A stretch of DNA of 64,000 bases from Xylophilus sp. Leaf220 (GTDB lineage Bacteria > Pseudomonadota > Gammaproteobacteria > Burkholderiales > Burkholderiaceae_C). The position numbers and the translations under genes are program-made. The stretch spans positions 339-64,338 of the forward strand of contig NZ_LMKO01000022.1 of NCBI RefSeq assembly GCF_001421705.1, given 5' to 3'. The notes under the pieces were generated by a model, which was not told the DNA's origin, did no database searches, and saw only the letters and a list, made by a program, of their open reading frames with translations. This document shows positions 28,160 through 37,407 of this stretch, piece by piece; position 1 is the stretch's first letter; each line of letters starts with the position of its first letter.

Positions 28160-29068
28160 ATGACCGCCGAACTCGTGCTCGACGCGCGCTGCGCCACCGG
28201 CGAAAGCCCGGTCTGGGACGTGCGCAGCCAGGCGCTCTGGTGGGTCGACATTCCGGCCCGCCGGCTGCACCGCTGGAATGCCGCAGACGGTAGCACCCGC
28301 CACTGGACCGCGCCCGAGATGCTGGCCTGCATCGCCCGCCGGGAAGACGCCCACGGCGGCGGCTGGGTGGCCGGCACCGAGACGGGCCTGTTCCACCTGC
28401 AGCCGCACGACGACGGCACCCTGGGTTTCGACCCGCTGGCGACGGTGGAGCACGCCCGCCCCGGCATGCGCTTCAACGACGGCCGCTGCGACCGCCAGGG
28501 CCGCCTCTGGGCCGGCACCATGCTGCTCGACATGGCGGCCGCCGCACCGGTCGGCGCGCTGTATCGCTACGATTTCGATAGCAAGGAGTCGGCGCAGATC
28601 GCCGGCTACCGGCCGATTTCGCCCCTGATCGTGCCCAACGGCCTGGCTTTCAGCCCCGACGGCCGGACCATGTACCTGTCGGATTCGCATCCGAACGTGC
28701 AGACCGTCTGGGCCTTCGACTACGACACCGACACCGGCACCCCGTCGAACCGGCGGGTTTTCGTCGACATGACCGCCCTGCCCGGCCGGCCCGACGGCGC
28801 CGCGGTCGATGCCGACGGCTGCTACTGGATCTGCGGAAACGACGCCGGCCTGGTGCACCGCTTCACGCCCGAAGGCCGGCTCGACCGCTCCCTGGCGGTG
28901 CCGGTCAAGAAGCCCGCGATGTGCGCCTTCGGCGGCGCGGGGCTCGACACGCTCTTCGTCACCTCGATCCGCCCTGCAGGCGACCTGTCCGACCAGCCGC
29001 TGGCCGGCGGTGTCTTCGCGCTGCGCCCCGGCGTGCAGGGCCTTGCGGAGCCTGCCTGCCGCGGATAG
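28160..29068 (+). CDS. SMP-30/gluconolactonase family lactonase, probable aldarolactonase
   Basis: A 302-residue cytoplasmic propeller with family signatures G-E-S-P-V-W (residues 14-19), R-F-N-D-G-R-C-D-R-Q-G-R-L-W, V-P-N-G-L-A-F-S-P-D-G and G-R-P-D-G-A-A-V-D, which supply the Glu, Asn and Asp metal ligands. Lying 49 bases after udh, it most likely opens the galactaro- or glucarolactone that Udh produces, giving the aldarate used by GarD or GudD. The start at 28160 is preceded by AGGAAACG. Confidence 0.9.
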   Translation: MTAELVLDARCATGESPVWDVRSQALWWVDIPARRLHRWNAADGSTRHWTAPEMLACIARREDAHGGGWVAGTETGLFHLQPHDDGTLGFDPLATVEHARPGMRFNDGRCDRQGRLWAGTMLLDMAAAAPVGALYRYDFDSKESAQIAGYRPISPLIVPNGLAFSPDGRTMYLSDSHPNVQTVWAFDYDTDTGTPSNRRVFVDMTALPGRPDGAAVDADGCYWICGNDAGLVHRFTPEGRLDRSLAVPVKKPAMCAFGGAGLDTLFVTSIRPAGDLSDQPLAGGVFALRPGVQGLAEPACRG

Positions 29069-29128
29069 ACCGTCCGTTACCCCTCTTTCCTTCCACCGTT
29101 TCATCACTACGCAAAAACAGAGACAAGC

Positions 29129-30097
29129 ATGAAATTCCACCGCACCCTCCTCGCACTTTCCATCGCGGTCCTGGCGCCGCTGACCTCCCAGGCGACCGAG
29201 TTCCGCTCGGCCGACATCCACCCCGACGGCTACCCCACCGTCGAAGCCGTCAAGTTCATGGGCGAGCGGTTGAAGGCGCTCTCCGGCGGCAGGAACACGG
29301 TCCGCGTCTACAACAACGGCGCCCTCGGCGGCGAGAAGGACACGATCGAGCAGGCCAAGATCGGCGCGCTCCAGATGGTGCGGATCAACGTCGGCGCGAT
29401 GAACAACATCTGCCCCGAGACGCTGGTGCCGACCATGCCCTTCCTCTTCAAGTCGGTCGACCACATGCACAAGGTGCTCGACGGCCCGGTGGGCGAAGAG
29501 ATCCTGAAGGCCTGCGAGAAGCAGGGCTTCGTCGGCCTGGCCTTCTACGACAGCGGTTCGCGCTCGGTGTTCACCGCCAAGAAGCCGGTCAGGAGCATCG
29601 CCGACATGAAGGGCCTGAAGGTCCGGGTGCAGCAGTCGGACCTGTGGGTCGCCACCATGGAAGCCATGGGCGCCAACGCCACCCCGATGCCGCAGGGCGA
29701 GGTCTACACCGGCCTGAAGACCGGCCTGATCGACGCCGCCGAGAACAACTACCCCACCTACGAAAGCTCGCGCGCCTTCGAGGTGGCCAAGTACTACACC
29801 AAGACCGAGCACTCGATGGCGCCCGAGATCCTGCTGTTCTCCAAGCGCGCCTGGGACCGCCTCTCGGCCGAGGAGCAGGCGCAGGTGCGCCAGGCCGCCA
29901 AGGAATCGGTGCCGCACATGCGCAAGCTCTGGGCCGAGCGCGAGATCAAGTCGTTCGACACCGCCAAGGCCGGCGGCGCAGAGTTCTTCGAGATCGACAA
30001 GGCCCCGTTCCAGGCCGCGATGAAGCCGGTCTACGACAAGTTCATCACCGACGCGAAATTGAAAGACCTGGTCAAGCGGGCTCAGGAAACGCAATAG
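29129..30097 (+). CDS. dctP: TRAP transporter periplasmic binding protein DctP
   Basis: A 322-residue exported DctP-family binding protein. The signal peptide ends near S-Q-A-T, and the mature chain contains the conserved G-G-E-K-D-T-I-E-Q segment, the carboxylate-binding Arg region G-L-K-V-R-V-Q-Q-S, and the [20 protein letters not shown] loop. With the udh context it probably binds a uronate. DctQ and DctM genes follow, completing a sodium-driven TRAP system. Confidence 0.92.
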   Translation: MKFHRTLLALSIAVLAPLTSQATEFRSADIHPDGYPTVEAVKFMGERLKALSGGRNTVRVYNNGALGGEKDTIEQAKIGALQMVRINVGAMNNICPETLVPTMPFLFKSVDHMHKVLDGPVGEEILKACEKQGFVGLAFYDSGSRSVFTAKKPVRSIADMKGLKVRVQQSDLWVATMEAMGANATPMPQGEVYTGLKTGLIDAAENNYPTYESSRAFEVAKYYTKTEHSMAPEILLFSKRAWDRLSAEEQAQVRQAAKESVPHMRKLWAEREIKSFDTAKAGGAEFFEIDKAPFQAAMKPVYDKFITDAKLKDLVKRAQETQ

Positions 30098-30156
30098 GCC
30101 GCCCGGCGCGCGACCGTCTTGCGACCCCACCGCGCGCCGTGCCTGCCCTAAAGTCC

Positions 30157-30220
30157 GCTCTCATTTCGATAGCTGGTAGCCGGCAACCTGCGCCGGCTCC
30201 AGCCCTTTTTTCTTCCAAAA
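30157..30220 (-). repeat. Dispersed 64-bp palindromic repeat, copy 5 (leader of dctQ)
   Basis: On the plus strand it reads GCTCTCATTTCGATAGCTGG, then GCCGGC..GCCGGC arms, then CCCTTTTTTCTTCCAAAA, ending two bases before the dctQ ATG. It therefore forms the whole translation-initiation leader of dctQ, and no Shine-Dalgarno sequence is visible in it. Confidence 0.75.
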
Positions 30221-30222
30221 AC

Positions 30223-30711
30223 ATGTACACCCGACTCTGCCGCGCGCTCGCCCGCGCCTGCATGTGGCTGGGCATCGCCGGACTGGTCGCGCTCATCTGC
30301 GCGGTCAGCTGGCAGGTGTTCGGCCGCTACGTGCTCAACAACACGCCCACCTGGGCCGAGAGCCTGGCCCTGCTGCTGGTGCTCTACGTGACGATGTTCG
30401 GCGTGGCCGTCGGCGTGCGCGACGCCGGCCACATCGGTCTCGAATCCTTCCTGGTGCTGGCGCCCGAGGGCGTGCGCATCAAGATGGAATTCCTGATCCA
30501 CGCGCTGGTGCTGGTCTTCGGCGCGGCGATGGCCTGGAACTGCGCCTCGCTCGCCCAGTCGGTCTGGGACTACCGCCTGCCCACGCTGCCGCTGTCGGAG
30601 GGCTGGAAATACGTGCCCGCGACGATCGCCGGCGTCCTCATCGTGATGTTCTCGGTCGAGCACATCATCGCTCTCGCGCAAGGCCGCGAAGTCGAAGCTT
30701 CCTGGTCATGA
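30223..30711 (+). CDS. dctQ: TRAP transporter small membrane subunit DctQ
   Basis: A 162-residue protein with four predicted membrane helices, including the Q-V-F-G-R-Y-V-L-N-N-T-P-T-W-A-E-S-L-A motif typical of DctQ. It links the binding protein to the DctM channel. The ATG at 30223 directly follows a 64-bp repeat and lacks a recognisable ribosome site, so expression may depend on coupling or on the repeat hairpin. Confidence 0.9.
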   Translation: MYTRLCRALARACMWLGIAGLVALICAVSWQVFGRYVLNNTPTWAESLALLLVLYVTMFGVAVGVRDAGHIGLESFLVLAPEGVRIKMEFLIHALVLVFGAAMAWNCASLAQSVWDYRLPTLPLSEGWKYVPATIAGVLIVMFSVEHIIALAQGREVEASWS

Positions 30712-30713
30712 AG

Positions 30714-30808
30714 CACACCCCCAGGCTTGCCCACTCCGTGTGGCCGCCAACCCCCTTGCAGGGGGCAGCACCAGCGGCCCGGCACAGCCGGCTCCGCGGT
30801 ACTTCTGA
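30714..30808 (+). repeat. Long inverted-repeat family, copy between dctQ and dctM
   Basis: The sequence contains CCCCCAGGCTTGCCCACT, CGTGTGGCCGCC, an ACCCCCTTGCAGGGGG hairpin and GCCGGCTCCGCGGTA. The same order of blocks occurs on the other strand at 42482-42632, and the right half at 36127-36205. It fills most of the 121-bp gap between the two TRAP membrane genes. Confidence 0.75.
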
Positions 30809-30832
30809 AAAATTCATAGGCCTCGTACTGCC

Positions 30833-32128
30833 GTGACCATTCCTCTTCTGATCCTCTGCGTCACCTTCACGCTGCTGCTGCTGCTCGGCGTGCCCGTCGC
30901 GTTCTCGATCGGCCTGTCGGCCCTCGCGACGCTCGCCTACGAAGGCCTTCCGCTGGAGGTCGGCTTCCAGCAGATGACCTCGGGCATGGGCATCTTCTCG
31001 TTCCTGGCGATCCCGTTCTTCATCTTCGCCGGGGAGCTGATGCTCTACGGCGGCATCGCCGACCGGATCGTCGCCCTGGCCAAGAACCTGGTCGGCCATG
31101 TGCGCGGCGGCCTGGGCATGTCGAACGTGGTGGCCTGCACCCTGTTCGGCGGCGTGTCCGGCTCGCCGGTGGCCGACGTCTCGGCCATGGGCGCGGTGAT
31201 GATCCCGATGATGAAGAAGGAGGGCTACCACGCCGACTACGCGGTCAACGTGACGACCCACGCGGCCCTGGTCGGCGCGCTGATGCCGACCAGCCACAAC
31301 CTGATCATCTATTCGCTGGCCGCCGGCGGCAAGGTGTCGATCGCGGCGCTGATCCTGGCGGCGCTGGTGCCGGCGGCGATCCTCACGATCAGCAACCTGG
31401 CCGCGGCCTACTTCGTGGCCGTCAAGCGCGGCTACCCGGCGGGCACCTTCCCGGGCTGGCACATCGTGGCCCGCTCGCTGGCCGCGGCCCTGCCCGGCCT
31501 GTTCGTGGTGGTGCTGATCCTGGGCGGCATCCTGTCGGGCATCTTCACCGCGACCGAGTCGGCCGCGGTGGCGGTGCTGTATGCGCTGGCGCTCACCGTG
31601 CTGCTCTACCGCACGCTCAAGTGGGAGCACTTCATCAAGGCCGCGGCCAAGGCGGTCAAGACGACCGGGGTGGTGCTGCTGCTGATCGGCATTTCCAGCA
31701 CCTTCGGCTACCTGATCAGCCTCTACGGCGTGGCCGAGCTGACCGGGCGGATGCTGTCCGAGATCACCACCACGCCGTGGATGATCTTCCTGATGATCAA
31801 CGTGATCCTGTTCCTGCTGGGCACGTTCCTCGACATGGCCGCGACCATCCTGCTCTGCACGCCCATCTTCCTGCCGATCGCGCAGCAGTACGGCATGAGC
31901 TCGGTGCAGTTCGGCATCGTGCTGCTGATCAACTGCGCGCTCGGCCTGAACACGCCGCCGGTCGGCACCACCCAGTTCGTCGGCTGCGCCATCGGCGGCG
32001 TGTCGGTGGGCGAGGTGATGCGCACCATCTGGCCGTTCTACGGCGCGCTGGTCTTCGCGCTGCTGCTGGTCACCTTCGTGCCGGCGTTCTCGATGTGGCT
32101 GCCCGGCATGTTCATGGCGGTCAAGTAA
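30833..32128 (+). CDS. dctM: TRAP transporter large membrane subunit DctM
   Basis: A 431-residue polytopic transporter with about 12 helices, the substrate- and sodium-translocating subunit. Family motifs include P-F-F-I-F-A-G-E-L-M near residue 60, G-G-V-S-G-S-P-V-A-D near 110, and N-T-P-P-V-G-T near the end. The start is GTG at 30833. An inverted repeat separates it from dctQ. With DctP and DctQ it is the likely uronate importer of the udh operon. Confidence 0.93.
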   Translation: MTIPLLILCVTFTLLLLLGVPVAFSIGLSALATLAYEGLPLEVGFQQMTSGMGIFSFLAIPFFIFAGELMLYGGIADRIVALAKNLVGHVRGGLGMSNVVACTLFGGVSGSPVADVSAMGAVMIPMMKKEGYHADYAVNVTTHAALVGALMPTSHNLIIYSLAAGGKVSIAALILAALVPAAILTISNLAAAYFVAVKRGYPAGTFPGWHIVARSLAAALPGLFVVVLILGGILSGIFTATESAAVAVLYALALTVLLYRTLKWEHFIKAAAKAVKTTGVVLLLIGISSTFGYLISLYGVAELTGRMLSEITTTPWMIFLMINVILFLLGTFLDMAATILLCTPIFLPIAQQYGMSSVQFGIVLLINCALGLNTPPVGTTQFVGCAIGGVSVGEVMRTIWPFYGALVFALLLVTFVPAFSMWLPGMFMAVK

Positions 32129-32156
32129 AGCGACCGTTACCGACAGGAGATATCCC

Positions 32157-33290
32157 ATGCCCCTTCGTTCTGCTTGCACCACCGCCCGCCGGCGTGCCGC
32201 CTGGTGCCTCGCGCCCATCGCCGGCGCCGCCCTGCTCGCCTCCTGCGGCGGCTCCGGCCCGCTGGCGCCGCCGGTGACCGGCACCCGGGTCTACGTCTCG
32301 AACGCCGACAGCCAGGACCTGTCGGTCTACACGCTCGACCGGGCCGCCGGCGTGCTGCGCCCGCTGCAGACGGTGCCGCTCGGCGGCCAGGCGATGCCGA
32401 TGGCGCTGTCGCCCGACAAGCGCACCCTGTACGTCGCCCTGCGCTCGCAGCCCTACCGGGTGGTGAGCCTGGCGATCGACCCGGCCAACGGCACGCTGAC
32501 CAAGCGCGGCGAGGCTCCGCTGGCCGACAGCATGGCCAACATCGACACCGACGCCACCGGCCGCTGGCTCTTCGCCGCCTCCTACGGCGGCCACAAGATC
32601 ACCGTCAACAGCATCGGCGCCGACGGCCTGCCCGGCCCAGTGGTGCAGACCCTCGCCACCGCGCCCAACGCCCATGCGATCCATGCGGACGCGGCCAACC
32701 GCTATGTCTTCGCCACCAGCCTGGGCGGCGACAACCTCTCCAGCTGGAAGTTCGACGCCACCACCGGCCGCCTCACCGCCAACGACCCGGCGCTGACCAC
32801 CGTCGCGCCCGAGAAATCCGGCCCGCGCCACTTCGTCTGGGACAAGTCGCAGCGCTACCTGTACCTGCTCGACGAGCTCGACGCGGCCCTGCACACGATG
32901 GAGTACGACGCCACCCGCGGCACGCTGCGTGCGGTGCAGCGCAGCACCACCCTGCCGGCCGGCTTCACCGGCAAGCCCTGGGCGGCCGACCTGCACCTGT
33001 CGCCCGACGGCCGCACGCTGTACGCGTCGGAGCGCACCTCCAGCACGCTGTCCACGTTCAGGGTGAATGCCGACAACGGCCAGCTGACGCCCCTCGGCCA
33101 GGTGCCGACCGAGAAGACCCCGCGCGGCTTCGCGGTCGATTCCTCGGGCCGCTTCCTGGTGGCCGCGGGGCAGGATTCGCACAGCGTGTCGCTGCACCCG
33201 ATAGACCCTTCCACCGGTGTGCCCGGCACCCCCACGCGGGTGGCGGCGGGCAAGAATCCCAACTGGGTCGAGATCGTCGACCTGCACTGA
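32157..33290 (+). CDS. Lactonase-family beta-propeller lipoprotein (6-phosphogluconolactonase-like, PF10282 type)
   Basis: A 377-residue protein with a lipoprotein signal (lipobox L-L-A-S-C, Cys about residue 30) and a seven-bladed propeller of the bacterial lactonase family. Repeated L-S-P-D-x-R-T-L-Y strands and Y-V-F-A-T-S-type strands mark the blades. The lipobox places it in the cell envelope, so it may hydrolyse extracellular sugar lactones before uptake. It lies between dctM and garD in the operon, with 28- and 38-bp gaps. Confidence 0.82.
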   Translation: MPLRSACTTARRRAAWCLAPIAGAALLASCGGSGPLAPPVTGTRVYVSNADSQDLSVYTLDRAAGVLRPLQTVPLGGQAMPMALSPDKRTLYVALRSQPYRVVSLAIDPANGTLTKRGEAPLADSMANIDTDATGRWLFAASYGGHKITVNSIGADGLPGPVVQTLATAPNAHAIHADAANRYVFATSLGGDNLSSWKFDATTGRLTANDPALTTVAPEKSGPRHFVWDKSQRYLYLLDELDAALHTMEYDATRGTLRAVQRSTTLPAGFTGKPWAADLHLSPDGRTLYASERTSSTLSTFRVNADNGQLTPLGQVPTEKTPRGFAVDSSGRFLVAAGQDSHSVSLHPIDPSTGVPGTPTRVAAGKNPNWVEIVDLH

Positions 33291-33328
33291 CATCCCTCCG
33301 GCCCCACGCGTTCCTGGCTCCCCCCAAA

Positions 33329-34918
33329 ATGACTGCGCTTCCCACGTCCGCTCCTCTCACCATCCGCATGCACGCGGCCGACAATGTGGCCATCGTCGCC
33401 AACGACGGCGGCCTGCCCGCCGGCACCGTGCTGGCCGACGGCCTGGTGCTGCGCGACCGCGTGCCCCAGGCCCACAAGGTGTCGCTGGTCGATATCGCCG
33501 AAGGCGGCCCGGTGGTGCGCTACGGCGTGGTCATCGGCCGCGCGATCCAGCCGCTGCCGGCCGGCACCTGGGTGCACGAGCGGCTGCTGCAGATGCCCGA
33601 CGCGCTCTCGCTCGAAGGCCTGCCGATCGCGACCGTCAAGCCCGAGCCTCAGCCGCCGCTCGAAGGCTTCACCTTCGAAGGCTTCCGCAATGCCGACGGC
33701 TCGGTCGGCACCCGCAACATCCTGGCGATCACCCAGACGGTGCAATGCGTGGCCGGCGTGACCGACTTCGCGGTGCAGCGGATCAAGGCCGAGTTGCTGC
33801 CGCGCTTCCCGAACGTCGACGACGTAGTGGCCCTGGAGCACACCTACGGCTGCGGCGTGGCGATCGACGCGCCCGACGCGATCATCCCGATCCGGACGCT
33901 GCGCAACATCAGCCTCAACCCCAACTTCGGCGGCGAGGTGATGGTGGTGAGCCTGGGCTGCGAGAAGCTGCAGCCCGAGCGGCTGCTGCCGCCCGGCAGC
34001 TTCGCCATCGTCGACGAGCGCAACGTCGCCGACGTGGGCGCCAGTGCCGAGACCAAGCTCGACGTGGTCTGCCTGCAGGACGATGCGCACGTCGGCTTCA
34101 TGTCGATGATCGACGCGGTCATGCGGCAGGCCGAGGAGCACCTGGAGCGGCTCAACGCCCGCACCCGCGAGACGGTGCCGGCCAGCGAGCTGGTCGTCGG
34201 CGTGCAGTGCGGCGGCAGCGATGCGTTCAGCGGCGTGACCGCCAACCCGGCCGTCGGCTTCTGCACCGACCTGCTGGTGCGCGCCGGCGCCACGGTGATG
34301 TTCTCCGAGGTGACCGAGGTGCGCGACGGCATCGACCAGCTCACCTCGCGCGCAAGCACCCCCGAGGTGGCCGCGGCCATGATCCGCGAGATGGCCTGGT
34401 ACGACGCCTACCTCGACAAGGGCCGGGTCGACCGCAGCGCCAACACCACGCCCGGCAACAAGAAGGGCGGGCTTTCGAACATCGTCGAGAAGGCGATGGG
34501 CTCGATCGTGAAGTCGGGCTCGTCGCCGATCACCGGCGTGGTCTCGCCCGGTGAGAAGGCCCGGCAGAAGGGCCTGCTCTACACCGCCACGCCTGCGAGC
34601 GATTTCATCTGCGGCACCCTGCAGCTGGCCGCCGGCATGAACCTGCACGTGTTCACCACCGGCCGCGGCACGCCGTACGGACTGGCGCAGGTGCCGGTCA
34701 TCAAGGTGGCGACGCGCAGCGACCTGGCGCGGCGCTGGCACGACCTGATGGACATCGACGCCGGCACCATCGCCACCGGCGCCAAGACGATCGAGGACGT
34801 GGGCTGGGAGATGTTCCGGCTGATGCTGGACGTGGCCAGCGGGCGCAAGAAGACCTGGGCCGAGCACTGGAAGCTCCACAACGCGCTGGTCCTCTTCAAT
34901 CCCGCCCCCGTGACCTGA
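33329..34918 (+). CDS. garD: Galactarate dehydratase
   Basis: A 529-residue UxaA-family dehydratase, close in length to E. coli GarD (523). It has an N-terminal SAF domain (about 10-90, with [12 protein letters not shown]) and a catalytic core containing [35 protein letters not shown] and [16 protein letters not shown]. The chain ends F-N-P-A-P-V-T exactly as in E. coli. It converts galactarate to 5-keto-4-deoxyglucarate, the KdgD substrate. It therefore completes the galacturonate arm (Udh, lactonase, GarD) parallel to GudD for glucuronate. Confidence 0.96.
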   Translation: MTALPTSAPLTIRMHAADNVAIVANDGGLPAGTVLADGLVLRDRVPQAHKVSLVDIAEGGPVVRYGVVIGRAIQPLPAGTWVHERLLQMPDALSLEGLPIATVKPEPQPPLEGFTFEGFRNADGSVGTRNILAITQTVQCVAGVTDFAVQRIKAELLPRFPNVDDVVALEHTYGCGVAIDAPDAIIPIRTLRNISLNPNFGGEVMVVSLGCEKLQPERLLPPGSFAIVDERNVADVGASAETKLDVVCLQDDAHVGFMSMIDAVMRQAEEHLERLNARTRETVPASELVVGVQCGGSDAFSGVTANPAVGFCTDLLVRAGATVMFSEVTEVRDGIDQLTSRASTPEVAAAMIREMAWYDAYLDKGRVDRSANTTPGNKKGGLSNIVEKAMGSIVKSGSSPITGVVSPGEKARQKGLLYTATPASDFICGTLQLAAGMNLHVFTTGRGTPYGLAQVPVIKVATRSDLARRWHDLMDIDAGTIATGAKTIEDVGWEMFRLMLDVASGRKKTWAEHWKLHNALVLFNPAPVT

Positions 34919-34967
34919 GAAAGGGGGCATGAACCTACTGCGCGGGCCGATCTCGCGCCTGTGGTCC

Positions 34968-34992
34968 TCACCGTACAGAAGTACGGCTCCGG
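34968..34992. other. Short palindrome downstream of garD
   Basis: CCGTAC-AGAA-GTACGG is a perfect 6-bp stem within the 170-base gap between garD and the next lactonase gene. The surrounding GC-rich text (34920-35046) looks like repeat sequence rather than coding DNA; I found no second copy in this window. Confidence 0.4.
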
Positions 34993-35088
34993 TCCGCGGC
35001 GCAAGCTAGGCCCGCTCGCTACGGTTCCTGACCCCTTCTCGCGTCGTGCTTGTTCAGGAAATCCAAAGAAAAATCAGGAGACAGAGAC

Positions 35089-36123
35089 ATGAACCGAATC
35101 AACGTCGATCTTTCCCGCCGCAGCGTCATCACCGGTGCGCTGGCGGCGGGCGCTGCGGGGCTGGCGAACGCGCAGGCGTTCGACTTCAAGCCGAACCAGC
35201 GGTATCCGGACCCTGCGGTGCAGGTGCTGGACCCGTCGTTCGCAAAGTACCGGCTGTTCAGCAGCAGCGTGGAGCAGATCGCCACCGGCTTCCGCTGGGT
35301 GGAGGGGCCGGTGTGGTTCGGGGACGGGCGCTACCTGCTGTTCTCGGACATTCCCAACAACCGGATCATGCGCTGGGACGAGGCGACCGGGCAGACCGGC
35401 GTGTTCCGCAATCCGTCGAACTTCTCCAACGGCCTGGGCCGCGACCGGCAGGGTCGGCTGCTGGCCTGCGAGCACCTGACGCGGCGGGTGACCCGCACCG
35501 AGTACGACGGCAGCATCACCGTGCTGGCCGACCGGTTCGAGGGCAAGCGCCTCAATTCCCCCAACGACATCGTGGCGCGCAGCGACGGCTCGGTGTGGTT
35601 CACCGACCCGCCCTTCGGCATCGGCGGCCACTGGGAGGGCGAGAAGCAGGCGTCGGAACTGCCGCAGGCGGTCTACCGGATCGATCCGAGCGGCCGGCTC
35701 GATCGGGTGCTGGAATCGCGCTTTCCCAACGGACTGGCGTTCACTCCCGACGAGAAGCAGCTCTACCTGGTCGAGCGTACCGCCGAGGGCCGCCGCCAGA
35801 TCGTGCGCTACGACGTCACCGCCCGCCAGGGCCTGGCCAATCCGACCGTCGTGGTCGAGGGCGGCACCGGCGCGCTCGACGGCTTCAAGGTCGACGAGGA
35901 CGGCAACCTCTGGTGCGGCTGGGGCAGCACCGGGGCCGCGGACTCGATCGCCGCCGACCTCGACGGCGTGATGGTGTTCAACCCCTCCGGCAAGCCGATC
36001 GCGCACATCCGCCTGCCCGAGCGCTGCCCCAACCTGGTCTTCGGCGGCCCGAAGCGCAACCGCCTGTTCATGGCCAGCAGCCATTCGGTCTACAGCCTCT
36101 ACGTGGAAACACGCGGTATCTGA
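35089..36123 (+). CDS. Exported SMP-30/gluconolactonase family lactonase
   Basis: A 344-residue lactonase with a twin-arginine-like signal peptide (S-R-R-S-V-I-T-G, cleavage near A-N-A-Q-A). Signatures R-W-V-E-G-P-V-W, N-S-P-N-D-I-V-A-R-S-D-G, F-P-N-G-L-A-F-T-P-D-E and G-A-L-D-G-F-K-V-D carry the metal-binding Glu, Asn and Asp. A CAGGAG ribosome site 7 bases upstream sets the start at 35089. Export suggests it opens lactones in the periplasm, while the 28160 enzyme acts in the cytoplasm. Confidence 0.88.
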   Translation: MNRINVDLSRRSVITGALAAGAAGLANAQAFDFKPNQRYPDPAVQVLDPSFAKYRLFSSSVEQIATGFRWVEGPVWFGDGRYLLFSDIPNNRIMRWDEATGQTGVFRNPSNFSNGLGRDRQGRLLACEHLTRRVTRTEYDGSITVLADRFEGKRLNSPNDIVARSDGSVWFTDPPFGIGGHWEGEKQASELPQAVYRIDPSGRLDRVLESRFPNGLAFTPDEKQLYLVERTAEGRRQIVRYDVTARQGLANPTVVVEGGTGALDGFKVDEDGNLWCGWGSTGAADSIAADLDGVMVFNPSGKPIAHIRLPERCPNLVFGGPKRNRLFMASSHSVYSLYVETRGI

Positions 36124-36126
36124 TTC

Positions 36127-36205
36127 CCCCAATGCGCCTTCGGCGCTTCCCCCTCAGGGGGCGATACCGGTGGACCGGCAGAGCCGGATCCACGGTATCC
36201 CCGAG
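36127..36205. repeat. Long inverted-repeat family, copy after the exported lactonase gene
   Basis: A CCCCCAATGCGCC..GGCGC..CCCCCTCAGGGGG core is followed by CGATACCGGTGGACCGGC, AGAGCCGGATCCACGGTATC and CCCGA. The right half matches the copy at 42482-42632 read on the other strand. It separates the lactonase from the last Bug gene. Confidence 0.7.
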
Positions 36206-36260
36206 ACGAGAAGCGTCCGCTGGCCTGTCCTTCACCGTCAACACCCAGGAGACCTTTCAG

Positions 36261-37247
36261 ATGCAACGCAGAACCTTCGTCCATTCGGCCACGGCCGCCG
36301 CGCTCGTCGCCGCCTTCCCGGCGGCCTTCAACCCGGCGTTCGCGCAGGACAACTGGCCGACCAAGCCGGTCACCTACCTGGTGCCCTTCCCCACCGGCGG
36401 CACCACCGACATCCTGGCACGGCTGATCGGCCAGAAGCTGGGCGCGGCGCTCAACACCACCTTCGTGGTCGACAACCGCGCGGGCGCCGGCGGCAGCATC
36501 GGCTCGGAGCTGGGCGCGCGCGCGCCGGCCGACGGCTACACCATCGTGGGCGGCACCGTCAGCTCGCATGCGATCAACGTCAGCATCTACCCCAAGCTGG
36601 GCTACGACCCGGTCAAGTCCTTCACCCCGATCGTGCTGATCGGCGCCAACCCGGTGGTGCTGGTGGTGGGCGAGAAGAGCCCGTTCAAGACCTTGAAGGA
36701 CGTGATCGCCGCCGCCAAGGCCAAGCCCGGCACGGTGACCTCGGCCTCGGCCGGCAACGGCACCTCGCAGCACATGTCGCTGGAGCTGCTGGGCTTCCAG
36801 TCGGGAACGAAGTTCGTGCACGTGCCCTACAAAGGCAGCGGCCCCGCGATCCAGGACGTGATCGCCGGCCAGGTCGACATGATGTTCGACACCACCGTGG
36901 TGGCCGGCCCGCACATCCAGAGCGGCAAGCTGCGCGCGCTGGCGGTCAGCTCGGCCAAGCGGCTCGAGTCGATGCCCGATGTGCCGACCGTCGCCGAGAC
37001 GGTGCCGGGCTTCGAGGTGCTGTCGTGGCAGGGCATCTTCGCGCCGGCCAACACGCCCAAGCCGATCGTCGACAAGCTCAACGCCGAGATCCTGAAGATC
37101 CTCGCCACCGGGGAAATGCAGGACCGCCTGAAGAGCCTGGGCATGCAGCCCAACCCGATGACGCCGGCCCAGTTCGGCGAGTTCCAGAAGAAGGAAGTCG
37201 ACAAGTGGGCGCAGGTGGTCAAGGCTGCCGGCATCAAGCTCGAATGA
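36261..37247 (+). CDS. Bug family periplasmic binding protein, last gene of the plus-strand cluster
   Basis: A 328-residue exported Bug protein with an M-Q-R-R-T-F-V-H-S signal start and cleavage near A-F-A-Q. It has the usual F-P-T-G-G-T-T-D-I-L-A-R loop and H-V-P-Y-K-G-S-G-P-A segment. The CCAGGAGACC ribosome site supports ATG at 36261. It is the fourth Bug gene of the window, again without TctAB partners. It ends just before a strong intrinsic terminator that closes the region. Confidence 0.9.
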   Translation: MQRRTFVHSATAAALVAAFPAAFNPAFAQDNWPTKPVTYLVPFPTGGTTDILARLIGQKLGAALNTTFVVDNRAGAGGSIGSELGARAPADGYTIVGGTVSSHAINVSIYPKLGYDPVKSFTPIVLIGANPVVLVVGEKSPFKTLKDVIAAAKAKPGTVTSASAGNGTSQHMSLELLGFQSGTKFVHVPYKGSGPAIQDVIAGQVDMMFDTTVVAGPHIQSGKLRALAVSSAKRLESMPDVPTVAETVPGFEVLSWQGIFAPANTPKPIVDKLNAEILKILATGEMQDRLKSLGMQPNPMTPAQFGEFQKKEVDKWAQVVKAAGIKLE

Positions 37248-37257
37248 CGGATGCAGG

Positions 37258-37281
37258 CACCGCCCGCCGGGCGGTGTTTCT
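37258..37281 (+). terminator. Intrinsic terminator after the Bug gene
   Basis: A perfect 8-bp stem CACCGCCC/GGGCGGTG with a 3-base loop is followed by TTTCT. It sits 10 bases after the Bug stop codon and closes the plus-strand cluster. Confidence 0.7.
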
Positions 37282-37340
37282 GCGTGAAAAGAGGCTGCAG
37301 CCGGCCCTCCACGCCGGCCACCAGCTATTAAACTTGTAGC
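37277..37340 (+). repeat. Dispersed 64-bp palindromic repeat, copy 6
   Basis: It runs from TTTCTGCGTGAAAAGAGGCT through GCAGCCGGC..GCCGGC arms to AGCTATTAAACTTGTAGC, and overlaps the T-run of the preceding terminator. Confidence 0.75.
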
Positions 37341-37407
37341 ATTCGCCAATGTCGGCTATATTGCCCACGCACCCGACACCCGCCTTTCGCCACAGGAGCT
37401 TTCGCGC

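Noticed and set aside
28565-28581. Possible seventh 64-bp repeat (GCTACGATTTCGATAGC) inside the udh-linked lactonase gene
   Set aside because: Only the AT-rich end resembles the family; the GCCGGC arms are absent and it encodes conserved protein sequence.
32174-33328. Upstream extension of the garD frame as a 914-residue protein
   Set aside because: The extension overlaps the lactonase lipoprotein in another frame and is low-complexity. GarD homology begins at the ATG at 33329.
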